This document shows, one piece after another, positions 35,626-43,562 of a stretch of DNA of 56,324 nucleotides (positions within the stretch are counted from its first letter, which is position 1; every line of letters begins with the position of its first letter). Origin of the DNA: Lentisphaerae bacterium RIFOXYA12_64_32. Lineage in GTDB: Bacteria > Verrucomicrobiota > Lentisphaeria > Oligosphaerales > YB12-FULL-65-16. The stretch lies in assembly GCA_001803235.1 (NCBI GenBank), contig MHBL01000142.1, forward strand, positions 1 through 56,324, read 5' to 3'. The notes under the pieces were generated by a model, which saw only the letters and a list, made by a program, of their open reading frames with translations, ran no database searches and was not told the DNA's origin. Position numbers and translations under genes: made by a program.

Positions 35626-36066
35626 TCATCCGCGCCGTGCCGACCCGCCAGGGCGATTCGCGGGTGGGGGCTGAGGGCGCGGAGAAACCACCGAAGACGG
35701 CCGCGGCCCGGAAGCTTCCGCCTGCGGCCGCGTCGTCCCATTCAGAAACTGCACACGATCCGCGCGCACTAACAGCTTCGCCCTGCCCTTTCCCGACGTC
35801 TTGTCCTCCCAGCGTTCCAGGCGCAACCGCCCCTCGATGAAAGCGGGTGCACCCTTGGACAGACAGCGGTTGCACGCCTCGGCTTGCTTGCCCCAGACTT
35901 CGACATCCACAAAGCACACATCCTCGTGTTGCTGGCCGTCCTGGGTGGTGTAGCGCTCGTTCATGGCAAGCCCGAAGGTACCCACGGTCATGCCGCCGTT
36001 GAGTTCCTTCATCGCCACATCCCGAGTCAGATTCCCTGCCAGCATGACCTTGTTCATCGCCATCAT
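35626..36066 (-). CDS. ssb: Single-stranded DNA-binding protein
   Basis: This 146-residue SSB protein protects single-stranded DNA and recruits repair and replication proteins. The OB fold spans about residues 1-108 with Met-Leu-Ala-Gly-Asn-Leu-Thr-Arg-Asp, Gly-Leu-Ala-Met-Asn-Glu-Arg, Phe-Val-Asp-Val-Glu-Val-Trp-Gly-Lys-Gln-Ala and Ile-Glu-Gly-Arg-Leu, all typical. The C-terminal tail is short and Pro/Arg-rich and ends Ser-Ala-Arg-Arg-Gly. It lacks the acidic Asp-Asp-Ile-Pro-Phe tip that recruits partners in most bacteria, so it may be a secondary SSB. AGGAGG lies 9 nt before the ATG at 36066. Two further in-frame ATGs lie 1 and 3 codons downstream. A good promoter is present upstream. Confidence 0.92.
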   Translation of the reverse strand: MMAMNKVMLAGNLTRDVAMKELNGGMTVGTFGLAMNERYTTQDGQQHEDVCFVDVEVWGKQAEACNRCLSKGAPAFIEGRLRLERWEDKTSGKGRAKLLVRADRVQFLNGTTRPQAEASGPRPSSVVSPRPQPPPANRPGGSARRG

Positions 36067-36134
36067 CGCTCACGTCCTCCTCTCTCTGGTTGACCACGGT
36101 TTCGGTTGGGACACAACTACGACCTTTACTGGCT

Positions 36135-36162
36135 ACTATATATTTGCTATTCTGTTATTCAA
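36135..36162 (-). promoter_or_regulatory. Promoter for ssb
   Basis: On the minus strand TTGAAT (complement of 36157-36162) and TATAGT (complement of 36135-36140) are 16 nt apart in a distinctly AT-rich patch. The predicted leader is about 60 nt. This is the best sigma70-type match I found in the window. Confidence 0.6.
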
Positions 36163-36227
36163 TGGTGGACGCAACAACTCGTGGAATAGCCAGAACCCAC
36201 CGGCCTCGTGCCGCTGGTGAATCAGGC

Positions 36228-36400
36228 CGGTTAGCCAAATAGACCGCCGCCCCCCCCCGTTTTCCTCTTCTCCGGACGCCCCGCGGCTGCGGTCCGCCCG
36301 GAGAAGGAGGAGCGGGCGACTGCTCGGCCAGCCGGTGGACCTGCTTCCCCACCGGCGCAAGGCCGGTGGGGTCGCCAAGCCGTCCCTATCGCGCAGGTCG
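36228..36400. repeat. Dispersed structured repeat, type E copy 2
   Basis: This stretch contains a long imperfect palindrome (TTCTCCGGACG then CGGTCCGCCCGGAGAA, 36265-36307), a smaller hairpin CCACCGGCGCAAGGCCGGTGG and an end GCGCAGGTCG. A homologous copy in the opposite orientation is at 48648-48822. It holds no gene and sits between the ssb promoter and the next repeat. Confidence 0.65.
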
Positions 36401-36410
36401 AGAAAAAGAG

Positions 36411-36679
36411 CGACCTGTGCGGGGAGATTCGCCCTCGAGGAGCAATGGCGTACCCCGGTTGGGATGCGATTGAGCGCGGTGGCTCGGCGCGTCCCGCGCC
36501 GAAGCGGGGTGCGTCGACCGGTCCCCGGCCGAGGGCCTCGGGCCGGGACGGCCCCGAGCACCCTGCTGCGGTCCCGGAGGTCCCGCGCCACTGCCCGTCA
36601 CGGCACCCAACCGCGAAAGGGCGTATCCTGGCGCCCATTGCACAGCCTTCTGTCTCTGTGGATTCACCCGCACAGGTCG
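36411..36679. mobile_element. MITE-like dispersed repeat, type B
   Basis: A 269-bp segment starts with CGACCTGTGCGGG at 36411 and ends with its complement CCCGCACAGGTCG at 36667-36679. AAAGAG lies directly outside both ends (36405-36410 and 36680-36685), a possible 6-bp target duplication in purine-rich sequence. The interior from 36470 on closely matches 49198-49447. It has no protein-like reading frame. Confidence 0.6.
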
Positions 36680-36994
36680 AAAGAGAGAGGAGCGGCCCGT
36701 GCGACGAGCGGACCAGGGCACGACACCCTGACCGAGCGGCGGGAGCGGATCACCCGCCATCCGGGCCTTGTGCCGCGTGCGTGCAGTGGTGCGGGCGGAG
36801 GGCCGTCCGCCGTACTGTCAAACGGGACTGTTCTGGGCAGATACCACGCCCCATCCGGTTTCGCCGGACATCCTGGTTACACTGCCCCCCCGCAAGTCCG
36901 TGGAAATCAACCGCCAGCACACGTATGTTACGCCGGGTCCGCAGGAGTTGTCGATCACGGACACCTGAGCACTTACGAACAGAGGTTTTCGGCC
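36680..36994. other. Spacer upstream of the 71-residue gene
   Basis: About 315 nt without a convincing gene. An open frame passes through in the same frame as the downstream small gene but reads as Arg/Gly/Pro-rich filler. I see no clear promoter or hairpin. Confidence 0.4.
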
Positions 36995-37210
36995 ATGGAC
37001 CGACTTCCGACTCCCGAAGAACTCGGAGACATGCTGAAGCGCGGCGAAATCACGCGCGAAGAAGCGATCGAGATCATGGACCAGCGCGCCCGGGATGAAG
37101 CCATAGGGACCTTGCTCAAACCGATGAAAGAGCTTGGGCCCGACCCGGCGCAGAACAAGCCTGACGACTCCAGGAGCAGCGGCAATGGCACAGGCAAAGC
37201 TGCACGTTGA
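36995..37210 (+). CDS. Small acidic-basic helical protein overlapping zwf
   Basis: This 71-residue protein is not recognised. Its first 45 residues look like a short helical domain with [11 protein letters not shown], resembling the SHOCT-type short helical motif, and the rest is a hydrophilic tail. AGAGG lies 9 nt before the ATG. The gene overlaps the start of zwf by 26 nt, and the Shine-Dalgarno sequence of zwf lies within it, so the two are probably translated together. It might modulate or simply accompany the dehydrogenase. The longer open frame extending upstream to 36335 reads as repeat DNA and is not used. Confidence 0.6.
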   Translation: MDRLPTPEELGDMLKRGEITREEAIEIMDQRARDEAIGTLLKPMKELGPDPAQNKPDDSRSSGNGTGKAAR

Positions 37211-38726
37211 CGCCATCGAAACGCTGTGCATCGAGCAGAAACCGGACAACTGCGCCATGGTCATTTTCGGCGCCTCCGGTGATCTGGCGAACCGCAAGCT
37301 GTTGCCCTCCCTCTTTGGCCTGTACCAGAAACGACTTCTGCCCGGCCAATTCCTCCTGCTCGGATTCGCCCGCACACCGCTCAGCACCGAGGCCTTCCGG
37401 CAGCAGACGCGAGAGTCGCTGCTGAAGCACTGTCCGGCCGCAACTGTAACCGAACTGGACGCGTTCTGCGCCTTCTGTTACTACCTGGCCGGCAATTACA
37501 CCGACCCCAGCCTGTACCTGTCTCTGCGCGCCGAACTGGCTCGGTTGGAGACGGTGCACGGGACGCGCGGGAACCGTGTGTTCTACCTCTCTACACCGCC
37601 GAATCTGTACGCCGACATCACACGCTGCCTGCGCGATTCCAATCTCTCGGTGGAACCGGACGATGGCAGCGCCTGGCGCCGTGTCGTGGTCGAAAAGCCG
37701 CTGGGACGCAACCTGGAGACGGCCCGGGCGCTGGACGCCGAGTTTCGCAGCGTACTCCGGGAACACCAGATCTACCGGATCGATCACTACCTCGGCAAGG
37801 AGACGGTCCAGAACATCCTGATGTTCCGGTTCGCAAACGCCATCTTCGAGCCACTCTGGAACCGGCAGTACATCGACCACGTGCAGATCACCGTCGCCGA
37901 GAGCGTCGGCATTGGCTCGCGCGCGGGCCACTACGAACAGACAGGCGCGCTCCGCGACATGTTCCAGAACCACATGTTGCAGCTCCTGGCCCTGGTCGCG
38001 ATGGAACCGCCCCATTCGTTCGCTGCGGAACCGGTGCGCGACGAGAAGGTCGAAGTCCTGCGCGCCATTCGTCCGTTCGACGAGGCGCATCTGGACGAGG
38101 CCATTGTCCGCGGCCAATACGGCGCGGGGCGGATGGGCGACACCCCGGTCAGGGCCTATCGCGAAGAAGCAGGGGTCGCCCCTGATTCAGCGGTGGAAAC
38201 GTACGCGGCGGCCCGATTCTGGGTCGACAACTGGCGCTGGCACGGCGTGCCGTTCTATCTGCGTTCCGGGAAAAGCCTAGCCCGCAAGCTCAGCGAAATC
38301 GCCGTCGCGTTCAAGGAAGTTCCCCACTCGATTTTCCGGCCGCTGGAGCCGGCGCAACTCACGACCAACGTACTGGTCATGCGTGTGCAGCCCGACGAAG
38401 GGATCTCGCTGCGAATCCATGCAAAGAGCCCGGGGCCCAAGCTGTGCATGGGCGGGTTAACGCTCGATTTCAGTTACCGGGAAGTCTTCGGGGTCGAACC
38501 ACCCGAGGCCTATGAACGGCTGCTGCTCGATTCGATGCTCGGCGACCAAACGCTGTTCATCCGCCACGACACCGTCGAGGTGTCCTGGACCCTGCTCATG
38601 CCCGCACTCAACCGCTGGGAAACCAAACCGGGCCAGGATCTGGAGTTCTATCCCGCTGGCAGCGCCGGCCCGAGGGCCGCCGACGCGCTGCTGGCCAGGG
38701 ACGGTCGGGCCTGGCGCGAACTGTGA
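37185..38726 (+). CDS. zwf: Glucose-6-phosphate 1-dehydrogenase
   Basis: G6PD oxidises glucose 6-phosphate to 6-phosphogluconolactone and supplies NADPH through the oxidative pentose phosphate pathway. The 513-residue length fits. The coenzyme-binding Phe-Gly-Ala-Ser-Gly-Asp-Leu-Ala lies near residue 27, the substrate-binding Arg-Ile-Asp-His-Tyr-Leu-Gly-Lys-Glu near 198, and Glu-Lys-Pro-Leu-Gly near 172, each as expected. AGGAG is 8 nt before the ATG at 37185, inside the upstream small gene; the longer frame to 37134 has no such site. The rubredoxin gene follows after about 70 nt. Genes for the lactonase and 6-phosphogluconate dehydrogenase are not in the window. Confidence 0.95.
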   Translation: MAQAKLHVDAIETLCIEQKPDNCAMVIFGASGDLANRKLLPSLFGLYQKRLLPGQFLLLGFARTPLSTEAFRQQTRESLLKHCPAATVTELDAFCAFCYYLAGNYTDPSLYLSLRAELARLETVHGTRGNRVFYLSTPPNLYADITRCLRDSNLSVEPDDGSAWRRVVVEKPLGRNLETARALDAEFRSVLREHQIYRIDHYLGKETVQNILMFRFANAIFEPLWNRQYIDHVQITVAESVGIGSRAGHYEQTGALRDMFQNHMLQLLALVAMEPPHSFAAEPVRDEKVEVLRAIRPFDEAHLDEAIVRGQYGAGRMGDTPVRAYREEAGVAPDSAVETYAAARFWVDNWRWHGVPFYLRSGKSLARKLSEIAVAFKEVPHSIFRPLEPAQLTTNVLVMRVQPDEGISLRIHAKSPGPKLCMGGLTLDFSYREVFGVEPPEAYERLLLDSMLGDQTLFIRHDTVEVSWTLLMPALNRWETKPGQDLEFYPAGSAGPRAADALLARDGRAWREL

Positions 38727-38798
38727 ACGCCGTACAGCCGCCAGGGCGGCTTTACATCTGCCCCGTGAACCGGCAAGACAAAAGGAAAGGGAATCGCC

Positions 38799-38957
38799 AT
38801 GGACAAGTACACGTGCTTAGCTTGCGGCTACATCTACGACCCCAAGAAGGGCGATCCGGACAACGACGTCGAGCCCGGCACTCCGTTCGACAAACTGCCC
38901 GAAGACTGGGTCTGCCCCGAGTGCGGAGTCGGCAAGGACCAGTTCGAAAAGGCGTAG
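38799..38957 (+). CDS. Rubredoxin
   Basis: This 52-residue protein is a small electron carrier with one iron bound by four cysteines. Both knuckles are visible: Cys6-x2-Cys9-Gly-Tyr and Cys39-x2-Cys42-Gly, and the aromatic and acidic core (Tyr-Asp-Pro, Pro-Glu-Asp-Trp-Val-Cys-Pro) is typical. GGAAAGGG lies about 9 nt before the ATG. It follows zwf and is the shortest certain gene in the window. In anaerobes rubredoxin often works with superoxide or peroxide reducing enzymes; no such partner is adjacent here. It suggests an anaerobic or microaerobic lifestyle, which also fits the hydE gene nearby. Confidence 0.96.
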   Translation: MDKYTCLACGYIYDPKKGDPDNDVEPGTPFDKLPEDWVCPECGVGKDQFEKA

Positions 38958-38968
38958 GGCGGACCTCG

Positions 38969-39067
38969 GAGGGTTGAGGGATGAAAGCTGAAGGCTGAGG
39001 TCCAGAGTCCGGAGCCCAAGGTGGTTCCCCGGTCTTCACTTCAGGTTTCAGCCTTCATCCCTCAGCC
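38969..39067. repeat. Heptanucleotide tract in two inverted arms
   Basis: From 38969 the sequence reads in 7-mers: GAGGGTT, GAGGGAT, GAAAGCT, GAAGGCT, GAGGTCC, AGAGTCC, GGAGCCC. From about 39030 the complementary families return in the opposite direction and end near 39067. The two arms can pair and lie between converging genes, so the tract could work as a terminator-like hairpin. The same 7-mers occur at 32731-32765. Confidence 0.75.
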
Positions 39068-39080
39068 CTGCCCGCTCGGG

Positions 39081-40115
39081 TCACACCGCCCGGTTCGCCA
39101 GTTCATCCACAGCGAAGCAGGGAAGCTCCTGGCGCTGTCCGTTCGCGGTTTCCAGCAAGAACTCGCCGGCACAGTCGGTCAGGCTCCCGATCCGTGCCGC
39201 AGTGAAGTCCGCACGCCGCAAGGCAGAAACCGCAGGGGCGGCATCCCGCTCCGCGACGGTGAGAAGCAGGCACCCGGATGAGATCAGTCCCAGAGGCGCG
39301 ACGCCCAGTTCGGCGCAGATCCGACGCGTCACGGGGAGCATGATCAGGTCCGGTTCGCGCACCCTGACGCCGGTCCCGGAAGCCAGGGCAACCTCGCGCA
39401 ACCCCGTCGCGATGCCCCCCTCCGTCGGATCGTGCATGGCATGAACCTTGAGCCGTGACGCCGCCAGCAGCGCCGGACGTACCACCGAAATGCCCGGGTC
39501 TATCGAAAGACGGGCAGCGCGCCGGACGGTGCCCTGCCCCACGCGCATCGCGAGCCGTTCGGCATGTTGTGCCGCCAGGATCGCCGTGCCCTCGATGCCC
39601 AACGGGTTCACCTGGATCACCGCATCACCGGGCCTGCCGTCCCCCGTCCGCACCGGCGCCCTGCCCCGCAGTTCGCCGAACATGGTCACCGACACCACGG
39701 CAAGCCTCACCGCCGCCGTAACCTCCGTGTGACCGCCGACAAGGACGATGCCCAGGGAGTCGGCCGCCTGCATGGCGTCCGCGACCAGGTCGACAATCTG
39801 ACGCTCCGTCGACCGCGGCGGCATCAGGACTGTCAGCGTGAAAAAACTGGGCACCGCCCCTGTGACCGCAATATCGTTGGCATTCACGTGCACAGCGAAG
39901 AAACCGGGGCGCGGCGTAGGGAACGTGATCGGGTCCGTGCCGATCGCGACCAATCGCCGACCGATCCGAACGACGGCCGCATCCTCGCCCAAGGCCGGAG
40001 GAAGCACCAGGTCCGAACACGTCTTCCGCGGCAGGTCCAGCAAGCGTCGCAACAGGGCCGGCGGGACCTTCCCGATCGGAATCGCGGATTTCGCAGATCT
40101 GGTTTTTGCGCTCAC
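39081..40115 (-). CDS. AIR-synthase/HypE-like ATP-binding protein
   Basis: This 344-residue protein has the PurM/HypE/ThiL/SelD fold, whose members activate substrates with ATP. The N-terminal half has Gly-Glu-Asp-Ala-Ala-Val-Val and Thr-Asp-Pro-Ile-Thr-Phe, and the C-terminal half starts with His-Asp-Pro-Thr-Glu-Gly-Gly, both characteristic. It resembles HypE but lacks the C-terminal Pro-Arg-Ile-Cys tail that HypE uses for thiocarbamate chemistry, so it is not a standard NiFe-hydrogenase maturation protein. The start is a GTG with GGAGG about 10 nt upstream. Rubredoxin and hydE in the neighbourhood hint at anaerobic redox metabolism, but the reaction of this protein is unknown. Confidence 0.8.
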   Translation of the reverse strand: MSAKTRSAKSAIPIGKVPPALLRRLLDLPRKTCSDLVLPPALGEDAAVVRIGRRLVAIGTDPITFPTPRPGFFAVHVNANDIAVTGAVPSFFTLTVLMPPRSTERQIVDLVADAMQAADSLGIVLVGGHTEVTAAVRLAVVSVTMFGELRGRAPVRTGDGRPGDAVIQVNPLGIEGTAILAAQHAERLAMRVGQGTVRRAARLSIDPGISVVRPALLAASRLKVHAMHDPTEGGIATGLREVALASGTGVRVREPDLIMLPVTRRICAELGVAPLGLISSGCLLLTVAERDAAPAVSALRRADFTAARIGSLTDCAGEFLLETANGQRQELPCFAVDELANRAV

Positions 40116-40154
40116 GGTGCTGCCGCCTCCGCCTTCAACCTGTAACCGTTACTC

Positions 40155-40182
40155 TGGACCGTCGACATACTGAACATATAGT
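40155..40182 (+). promoter_or_regulatory. Candidate promoter for the DUF72 gene
   Basis: TGGACC at 40155-40160 and TATAGT at 40177-40182 are 16 nt apart in the divergent spacer between the AIR-synthase-like gene and the DUF72 gene. The AT-rich core could also serve the opposite strand. Confidence 0.4.
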
Positions 40183-40253
40183 ATGGCGCCGGCGGCGCAT
40201 CAAGCCAAAGGCCCTCGGAGTCCCCCACGCCAACCGAAAAGGAATGTCACCGC

Positions 40254-41168
40254 ATGGCCCTGGTCAAGCCCGTACACGTTGGCATCGCCGGCTGGACCTA
40301 CGAGGACTGGCACGACACGGTCTACCGCATTCCGGCGCCAACCGTCCAACCAGACCTGTTTGGCGCCACATTGCCCGGGAAAGATCGCCATCCCGCCGAC
40401 GAACTGGCCTTTATAGCCCGGTACGTCGACATGATCGAAATCAACAGTTCGTTCTACCGTATCCCGTCACCACGGACCACCGAGCTGTGGGCACGCCGAG
40501 TGGCGCCGAAATCCGGCTTCTTCTTCACCGCCAAGTTGCATCAGGACTTCACGCACCGATTCCTGCGCAGCCGCCCGAGGGCGGCCGAGTTTCGCGCCGC
40601 CCTGCGACCGTTGACCGATCACCACTGCCTCAACGGAGTTCTGGCGCAGTTCCGCTATGACGTCCAGGACAACGGTGAGGCCCGCGGCCTGCTCGAGTGG
40701 CTGCGCGACGAGTTCGCGACCTTAGCCCCGTTGATTGTGGAAGTCCGGCACGCGTCGTGGCAAGCACCGCCGGCCCTGCAGTTCCTCGGCAGCCTCGGGG
40801 TCACGGTGGCGAACCTGGACTACCCCACGTCCAGTGACTCGTTCAACCCGCCCGTGTGCGCGATCGGCGACCAAGCCTACTTCCGGCTTCACGGGCGAAA
40901 CCACCAGGCCTGGTTCTCGCGCGACGCCGACGTCAACGACGTCTACAACTACGACTACTCCGAAGCCGAGGTCGGCGAGTTGGCCACGCGCAGCACGGCG
41001 ATCCTGGGCGAGACGAAAGAGCTAACCATTGTCGCCAACAACCACTACCAAGGCAAGGCTGTGTCGGCAGCGCTTCGCCTCAAGGCCCGTCTGACCGGCG
41101 AGAAGCAGCCTGTGCCGCCCGGTCTGCTCGCAACCTACCCGCACCTGAGGAGCATTGCCGCCGATTGA
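40254..41168 (+). CDS. DUF72 family protein
   Basis: This 304-residue protein belongs to DUF72, a TIM-barrel family (YecE-like) with no assigned reaction. The hallmarks are Gly-Ile-Ala-Gly-Trp-Thr-Tyr-Glu-Asp-Trp at the N-terminus, Ile-Glu-Ile-Asn-Ser-Ser-Phe-Tyr-Arg near residue 65, Glu-Val-Arg-His-Ala-Ser-Trp in the middle, Tyr-Phe-Arg-Leu-His-Gly-Arg near 205 and Val-Ala-Asn-Asn-His-Tyr near the end. These are all conserved family motifs. AAGGAA lies about 11 nt before the ATG. It is monocistronic by appearance and converges on the SplB-like gene. Confidence 0.9.
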   Translation: MALVKPVHVGIAGWTYEDWHDTVYRIPAPTVQPDLFGATLPGKDRHPADELAFIARYVDMIEINSSFYRIPSPRTTELWARRVAPKSGFFFTAKLHQDFTHRFLRSRPRAAEFRAALRPLTDHHCLNGVLAQFRYDVQDNGEARGLLEWLRDEFATLAPLIVEVRHASWQAPPALQFLGSLGVTVANLDYPTSSDSFNPPVCAIGDQAYFRLHGRNHQAWFSRDADVNDVYNYDYSEAEVGELATRSTAILGETKELTIVANNHYQGKAVSAALRLKARLTGEKQPVPPGLLATYPHLRSIAAD

Positions 41169-41234
41169 GCGTGCGCGCCCCTCCCGTGGGACCGGCGGGC
41201 GCTGGCTTGCGGGGTACCGCCACGCCACCAAAGA

Positions 41235-41251
41235 GCCCGCGAGACGCGGGC
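41235..41251. terminator. Hairpin between converging genes
   Basis: GCCCGCG, loop AGA, CGCGGGC forms a perfect 7-bp stem in the spacer between the DUF72 gene and the SplB-like gene. It could serve both directions. The same unit with its GCTCCAGGG tail occurs inside the RHS gene at 2751-2777, so it is also a dispersed repeat. Confidence 0.4.
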
Positions 41252-41308
41252 GCTCCAGGGAGGATGCGACCGATTCTTGGGAACGCCGACGAGGGCAAAG
41301 GCATCGGG

Positions 41309-42217
41309 TCAGGAACCGCAGTTGCAGGATCGGGCGTCCGCGTCCAGCCCGAGCGCATCCCAGACGTCACGCGTCTCTTCGCACAAGCCAATGGGACAGA
41401 CGCCGGAGAACGCCTCGACAGCCTGGCGGTACAGCGCCAGACGAACGTCGCGCGGATAGCGCGCGTACTTGGTCTTGTCCTTCGGGTCCTCCAGCGCGCT
41501 GAACAGTTCATCGTCCGAAGAGCGTAACAGATTGTCTTCGGCACGCAGAGACCCCAGCGTGAGACGCTCGGGCGCCAGCTTGCGGAGTTCCTCGATCAGC
41601 CACGTGTAGTCCTCCCCTTGGATCATGGGGTCAATGCGCATGCGGACCCGCCAGCCCTGACGGCGCAGACGCCGGGCCGTGTCGAGCCGCTCCTCGACTG
41701 GCGCCGCGCCTTCCTCGTACCGTCGAGCCGCGTCAGGACTGTTCACGGAAAAGGAAATCACGACGTTCCGGCAAGGCTGGGTCGACAGCAACGCCTCACA
41801 CTCGCGGGCTCCGCCCTTCGTGACCAACAGCAGCACGTGCCGCCGGTCCTTGGACTCCGCCTCGCGCCGAAACACCTCGACCAACGACGCGGCGAGCGGG
41901 CGCGGTCCCTCGAACGTGAGGCTGTCCGAGAGGTTCCCGGCGTTCAGGATGTAGGATTCCAGGTCGTCCTTGGCGATCCACTCCGAAACCTCGCGCAGCA
42001 GCGGTTCCACGTTGGAAAACGCCCGGGGCTTCTGCAGATACCAGAATGACGATTTCAGGTAGCAGTACCGGCAGAGGGGCGCAAACGTACAACCGTTCGC
42101 ATGCATCAGCACGTAGAAGTTCGGACAGACCGTCAGGACCGGAGTGGTCCGGAAGATGTCCACAAACTTGGTCTTACGCTCCTTCAGCTCGCAGGCCGCT
42201 TTTCGGCGGTGCACCAT
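41309..42217 (-). CDS. SplB-like radical SAM protein with a CX5CX2C cluster motif
   Basis: This 302-residue protein resembles the spore photoproduct lyase-like radical SAM family. The cluster ligands are Cys43, Cys49 and Cys52 in His-Ala-Asn-Gly-Cys-x5-Cys-Arg-Tyr-Cys-Tyr-Leu. SplB enzymes normally have CX3CX2C, so the first spacing is two residues longer; I checked the codons and the reading is clean. The SAM-radical barrel continues with Val-Thr-Lys-Gly and Arg-Ile-Asp-Pro-Met. The C-terminus ends in a Cys-Asn-Cys-Gly-Ser tail plus earlier cysteines, which could bind a second metal. GAGGAG precedes the ATG. It follows hydE by 28 nt and is probably co-transcribed with it. The organism is not necessarily a spore former; the substrate is unknown. 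Confidence 0.8.
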   Translation of the reverse strand: MVHRRKAACELKERKTKFVDIFRTTPVLTVCPNFYVLMHANGCTFAPLCRYCYLKSSFWYLQKPRAFSNVEPLLREVSEWIAKDDLESYILNAGNLSDSLTFEGPRPLAASLVEVFRREAESKDRRHVLLLVTKGGARECEALLSTQPCRNVVISFSVNSPDAARRYEEGAAPVEERLDTARRLRRQGWRVRMRIDPMIQGEDYTWLIEELRKLAPERLTLGSLRAEDNLLRSSDDELFSALEDPKDKTKYARYPRDVRLALYRQAVEAFSGVCPIGLCEETRDVWDALGLDADARSCNCGS

Positions 42218-42245
42218 GGTGCATTCTCCTCTGATTAGCTACACC

Positions 42246-43325
42246 TCAGGACTGCGTGGCGGGGTTCCGGCTCTCTTCCCCCCTGGCCACGGTGCGGCCC
42301 AGTCGCTGGAGGCGGTCCTGGGCACAACGCGAACAGGCCAAACCGTCCTCACGCAGGCATGGTTTTCCAGGGTACAACTGGTAATGACGCCGATACCGGG
42401 TCGGTGTCAGGTTGGGCATGAAAACATTCGCCCCGGCCTGCAGCACGCGGTTACGACCGTCGGTGTCCAGGGCATCGAAAGCGGTGGTCGCGGGGATGTT
42501 GGCGTCAGGGTTGAGCAAGCGCAGCAGCGCCATGGTGTTGTAGTAGACCGAACTGTCGGTTAGGCGTGGCGTTCCGGCCAGGGGCGTATCCGGGTGCGCT
42601 ATAAACGGCCCGCAGCCGATCATATCCAGGTGGAGCGCCCTGGCGAAGAGCAGGTCCCGCGCAATGATCTCCAGCGTACCCGGCGGCAAGCCGATCATGA
42701 ACCCGCTGCCGACCTCGTAACCGAGTTCGCGCAAGTCGCGCAAGCACTGGAGGCGCCGCGCCAGCGATTCGTCGGGGTGGATCCTGGCGAACAGCTCGGG
42801 ATCCGACGTCTCGAACCGCAGGAGCCAGCGGTCGGCGCCGTCCGCCCGCAGACGTTCCAGTTCGGCGCGGTCGCGCACCCCCACGGAGAGGGTCACCGCC
42901 AGGCCCGCCTCATCTTTGACGGCGCGCACCAGGTCGCCCAGGCGCGCCGTGGTCCACCACGGGTCTTCGCCCGACTGCAATACCAGCGTGTCGCAACCGC
43001 GCTCGGCGGCGCTCTGCGCTTCGGCCAGGATTTCTTTAGGCGCCATGCGGTAACGCTCAACGTTGGCATTGCCGCGGCGTATGCCGCAATAGGCGCAGTC
43101 ATTGCGGCAGTAGTTCGAGAATTCGAGGATGCCGCGCAGGTGCACCGCGTCACCCTTGCGTTGACGCCGGAGGCTGTCGGCAGACGCCAGCAACCGGGCC
43201 TGCGCCGGGCCCTGCGCCTGCAGAAGCAGGCAGAGGTCGGCCTGCTCAGAGGGGGTTGCCCCCGCTGCGATATCGCGCAGGAGTTTGTCCACCCGGCATT
43301 CACAGTTGGGGGCGGTGTCGGTCAT
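42246..43325 (-). CDS. hydE: HydE-type radical SAM maturase of [FeFe]-hydrogenase
   Basis: HydE is a radical SAM enzyme that helps to build the diiron centre of [FeFe]-hydrogenase. The 359-residue length fits. The cluster motif is Cys73-x3-Cys77-x2-Cys80 in the context Phe-Ser-Asn-Tyr-Cys-Arg-Asn-Asp-Cys-Ala-Tyr-Cys-Gly-Ile-Arg, which is typical of HydE and close relatives such as BioB-like PylB. Leu-Gln-Ser-Gly-Glu-Asp and Ile-Gly-Leu-Pro-Pro-Gly follow in order, and the tail has Cys-x8-Cys-x2-Cys. AAGGA lies 7 nt before the ATG at 43325; a second ATG at 43331 is too close to that site. hydF, hydG and the hydrogenase are not in the window, so a related maturase role remains possible. Confidence 0.85.
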   Translation of the reverse strand: MTDTAPNCECRVDKLLRDIAAGATPSEQADLCLLLQAQGPAQARLLASADSLRRQRKGDAVHLRGILEFSNYCRNDCAYCGIRRGNANVERYRMAPKEILAEAQSAAERGCDTLVLQSGEDPWWTTARLGDLVRAVKDEAGLAVTLSVGVRDRAELERLRADGADRWLLRFETSDPELFARIHPDESLARRLQCLRDLRELGYEVGSGFMIGLPPGTLEIIARDLLFARALHLDMIGCGPFIAHPDTPLAGTPRLTDSSVYYNTMALLRLLNPDANIPATTAFDALDTDGRNRVLQAGANVFMPNLTPTRYRRHYQLYPGKPCLREDGLACSRCAQDRLQRLGRTVARGEESRNPATQS

Positions 43326-43379
43326 GGGCATGTCCTTCGCGTCGGCTCCAGCCCGGCGGGAGCAGGCAGGGGTCAGGGC

Positions 43380-43562
43380 TCAGGCGTCAGGGAGGAAACT
43401 CTGTGATTCTGAATCGGCTCCATGTCCCTGAACACCGACACCCGAAACCACGATCTCGCCGCACTTCTGCAAAAGCCCCACTGTAAACCCGCGCCAGTCA
43501 CATTTCATCCCCAATCGCCGGGCAACCGCGGCTACGATTTGTTCCGGATCAAGACCCGCCAT
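43380..43562 (-). CDS. Possible small protein between sulfite reductase and hydE
   Basis: A 60-codon frame overlaps the last 31 nt of the sulfite reductase gene. Its first 40 residues (Glu-Gln-Ile-Val-Ala-Ala-Val-Ala-Arg-Arg-Leu, two cysteines) look moderately protein-like, whereas the last 20 are encoded by a heptanucleotide-type tract (GTGTCGG, GTGTTCA). It could be a small gene with an overwritten tail or a chance frame. I do not recognise it. Confidence 0.25.
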   Translation of the reverse strand: MAGLDPEQIVAAVARRLGMKCDWRGFTVGLLQKCGEIVVSGVGVQGHGADSESQSFLPDA

